A stretch of 64,000 bases of DNA, from NCBI RefSeq assembly GCF_000337135.1, contig NZ_AOIN01000044.1, positions 1 to 64,000 of the forward strand. Reading direction: 5' to 3'. Position 1 is the stretch's first letter. Every line of letters begins with the position of its first letter. Below, in pieces: positions 63,033-64,000 of the stretch. The notes beneath the pieces were generated by a model. That model was not told the DNA's origin. It was given only the letters and a program-made list of their open reading frames with translations, and made no database searches. The position numbers and the translations under genes were made by a program. This stretch comes from Natrialba chahannaoensis JCM 10990. Lineage in GTDB: Archaea > Halobacteriota > Halobacteria > Halobacteriales > Natrialbaceae.

Positions 63033-63503
63033 ATGGTCGAGACGTTCGTTACGCAGACGCTGCATCTCATCTTCGCCGCGATCTGGGCGGGAAGCGTCTT
63101 CTACGTGGCGTTCGTCGTGTTGCCCCTCGCCCGCGACGGCGAGTTCAACTCGACGGCACCACTCGAAGTCATCTCGAGTAAACTAACGACGATCTCGCGC
63201 GTGAGCGCGCTCGTCCTGTTACTCACGGGCAGTCACCTGGCAGCTACCCGATACACGTCTGAGAAACTGTTCGGTTCGATCGATGGTCAGCTCGTCCTCG
63301 CGATGGTCGGCCTCTGGTTGCTCCTCGCTGCGCTCGTCGAGATCGGCTCGAAGCGACTCGAAAGCGGTCTCAACGGAAAGAAGCTTCGCGAACCCGCGGC
63401 AAACGCGCTTGGCCTGTACCGACTCGCTGCTGTCGTCGCCATCGCACTGCTCGTCGTCGCTGGCGCAATCACGACAAACCTTTCGATGTCGCTGCCGCTG
63501 TAG
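63033..63503 (+). CDS. CopD-like four-helix membrane protein
   Basis: A 156-residue protein with four membrane helices, starting MVETFVTQTLHLIFAAIWAG. The His in TLHLIFAAIWAGSVFY and the GSHLAAT segment in helix 2 resemble the CopD family involved in copper uptake or resistance. The helices end LVVAGAITTNLSMSLPL. It lies near, but not next to, the P-type ATPase. Metal specificity cannot be told from sequence. An upstream in-frame Met (62973) is possible but the residues there are not membrane-like. Confidence 0.7.
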   Translation: MVETFVTQTLHLIFAAIWAGSVFYVAFVVLPLARDGEFNSTAPLEVISSKLTTISRVSALVLLLTGSHLAATRYTSEKLFGSIDGQLVLAMVGLWLLLAALVEIGSKRLESGLNGKKLREPAANALGLYRLAAVVAIALLVVAGAITTNLSMSLPL

Positions 63504-63631
63504 GCTGTTTCCTTCGATACCCTCTCTCATCTGTTTCCCGGGACGTGCAAGCATCCTTTTTTGTACCACTACTCGGGCGGCAAGCAACATTCTTGCGAAA
63601 GATACTTAGTCAGTTACTGTAAGGTACTCTC

Positions 63632-64000
63632 ATGATGTTCAGGGGGAAAGGTATGGCACTCTCTGTTCTCGCGGTCGGAACAGCCGCCGTTGCCGGTTAC
63701 GTACTCAGTTCGACCCGTTCTGAGGAGTCCGCTGCCCGATCCAAGGCGAACCTCGGTGCGCGTATCATCCACCCCTCGTCGGTACCTGCCGGTGCGACCG
63801 TCGTCGATATCTCCTCGCGCCGACTCGACGATATCCCCGGTGCCCGACGAGCAATTGCACGCGCAGTCCGCCACGACGCTTGCGAGGAGTGGGAGCACGT
63901 CACCCTGGAGCGCGACGGTGCCTGGTCCATCGTCGACGCCATCCGCGAATCACTCCCTTACTACCAGGGCACCGACGGCGAGTACAACGGCGTCTACGTC
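63632..64000 (+). CDS. Protein with N-terminal membrane helix, cut by the window edge
   Basis: Translation from the ATG at 63632 gives MMFRGKGMALSVLAVGTAAV and continues to the window end without a stop. One hydrophobic helix (about 8-27) precedes a polar domain with NLGARIIHPSSVPAGATVVD and ARRAIARAVRHDACEEWEHV. A TATA-like ATACTTAG at 63602-63609 lies about 27 bases before the start. The family is not recognised. A second ATG three bases later is equally possible. Confidence 0.6.
   Translation, partial: MMFRGKGMALSVLAVGTAAVAGYVLSSTRSEESAARSKANLGARIIHPSSVPAGATVVDISSRRLDDIPGARRAIARAVRHDACEEWEHVTLERDGAWSIVDAIRESLPYYQGTDGEYNGVYV

Overview
The window is a 64-kb piece of a haloarchaeal chromosome (class Halobacteria). 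The signs are GC-rich, acidic coding sequence, many short promoters with a TATA box about 27 bases before the start codon, twin-arginine lipoproteins, an A-type ATP synthase operon, PAN, EtfBA, UbaA and a pyruvoyl-dependent arginine decarboxylase. The dense use of CTCGAG-type codon pairs and the gene neighbours fit Natrialbaceae, but this is an inference. No rRNA, tRNA or CRISPR array was seen.

0-14.5 kb is housekeeping: a truncated FAU-1 ribonuclease, a PrsW-type membrane protease, riboflavin synthase, a UvrD-like helicase in tandem with a metal-ligand-less M24-fold protein, two small zinc-finger proteins, the E1-like enzyme UbaA, a duplicated membrane protein, an SDR protein, a Tfx-type regulator, a TRAM protein and EtfBA. 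A first copy of an 86-bp hairpin element lies at 11.75 kb.

14.7-26.8 kb holds a lipid-anchored amino-acid-type binding protein overlapping a chemotaxis transducer (a BasB/BasT-like pair), an isoprenyl diphosphate synthase, a DUF373 membrane protein, a radical SAM protein with unusual cysteine spacing, a membrane-anchored HTH protein divergent from a secreted protein, a pilin-like protein, and a methyltransferase resembling the plant tocopherol/plastoquinone enzyme VTE3.

26.9-36.6 kb is the A-type ATP synthase operon in the order H-I-K-E-C-F-A-B, then two small divergent genes and a 25-bp tandem repeat, then atpD. 36.6-46.5 kb carries DUF6276 and DUF5811 proteins, PdaD, PAN, PepF, an M28 peptidase, TruA, a TAT lipoprotein and a nucleoside hydrolase.

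46.6-58.1 kb is the accessory part. It has an HTH regulator with a palindromic operator, the second hairpin element (which supplies the stop codon of a sulfatase), a second sulfatase-fold enzyme with Thr in place of Cys, a membrane propeller gene broken by a TnpB 3'-end relic rich in hairpins, a double-GNAT protein, an ATP-grasp ligase and an odd P1B-type ATPase. Several of these proteins carry long low-complexity inserts, some made of 6-bp DNA repeats. Together the enzymes suggest modification of a cell-surface or secreted glycan or peptide, but the substrate is unknown.

58.1-64 kb shows decay: an MFS transporter remnant and single-base frameshifts in AlaX and a DUF457-type membrane protein, among intact genes for a cupin/zinc-ribbon fusion, a DCC-family protein, a PD-(D/E)XK-like protein, a CopD-like membrane protein and a gene cut by the window end.
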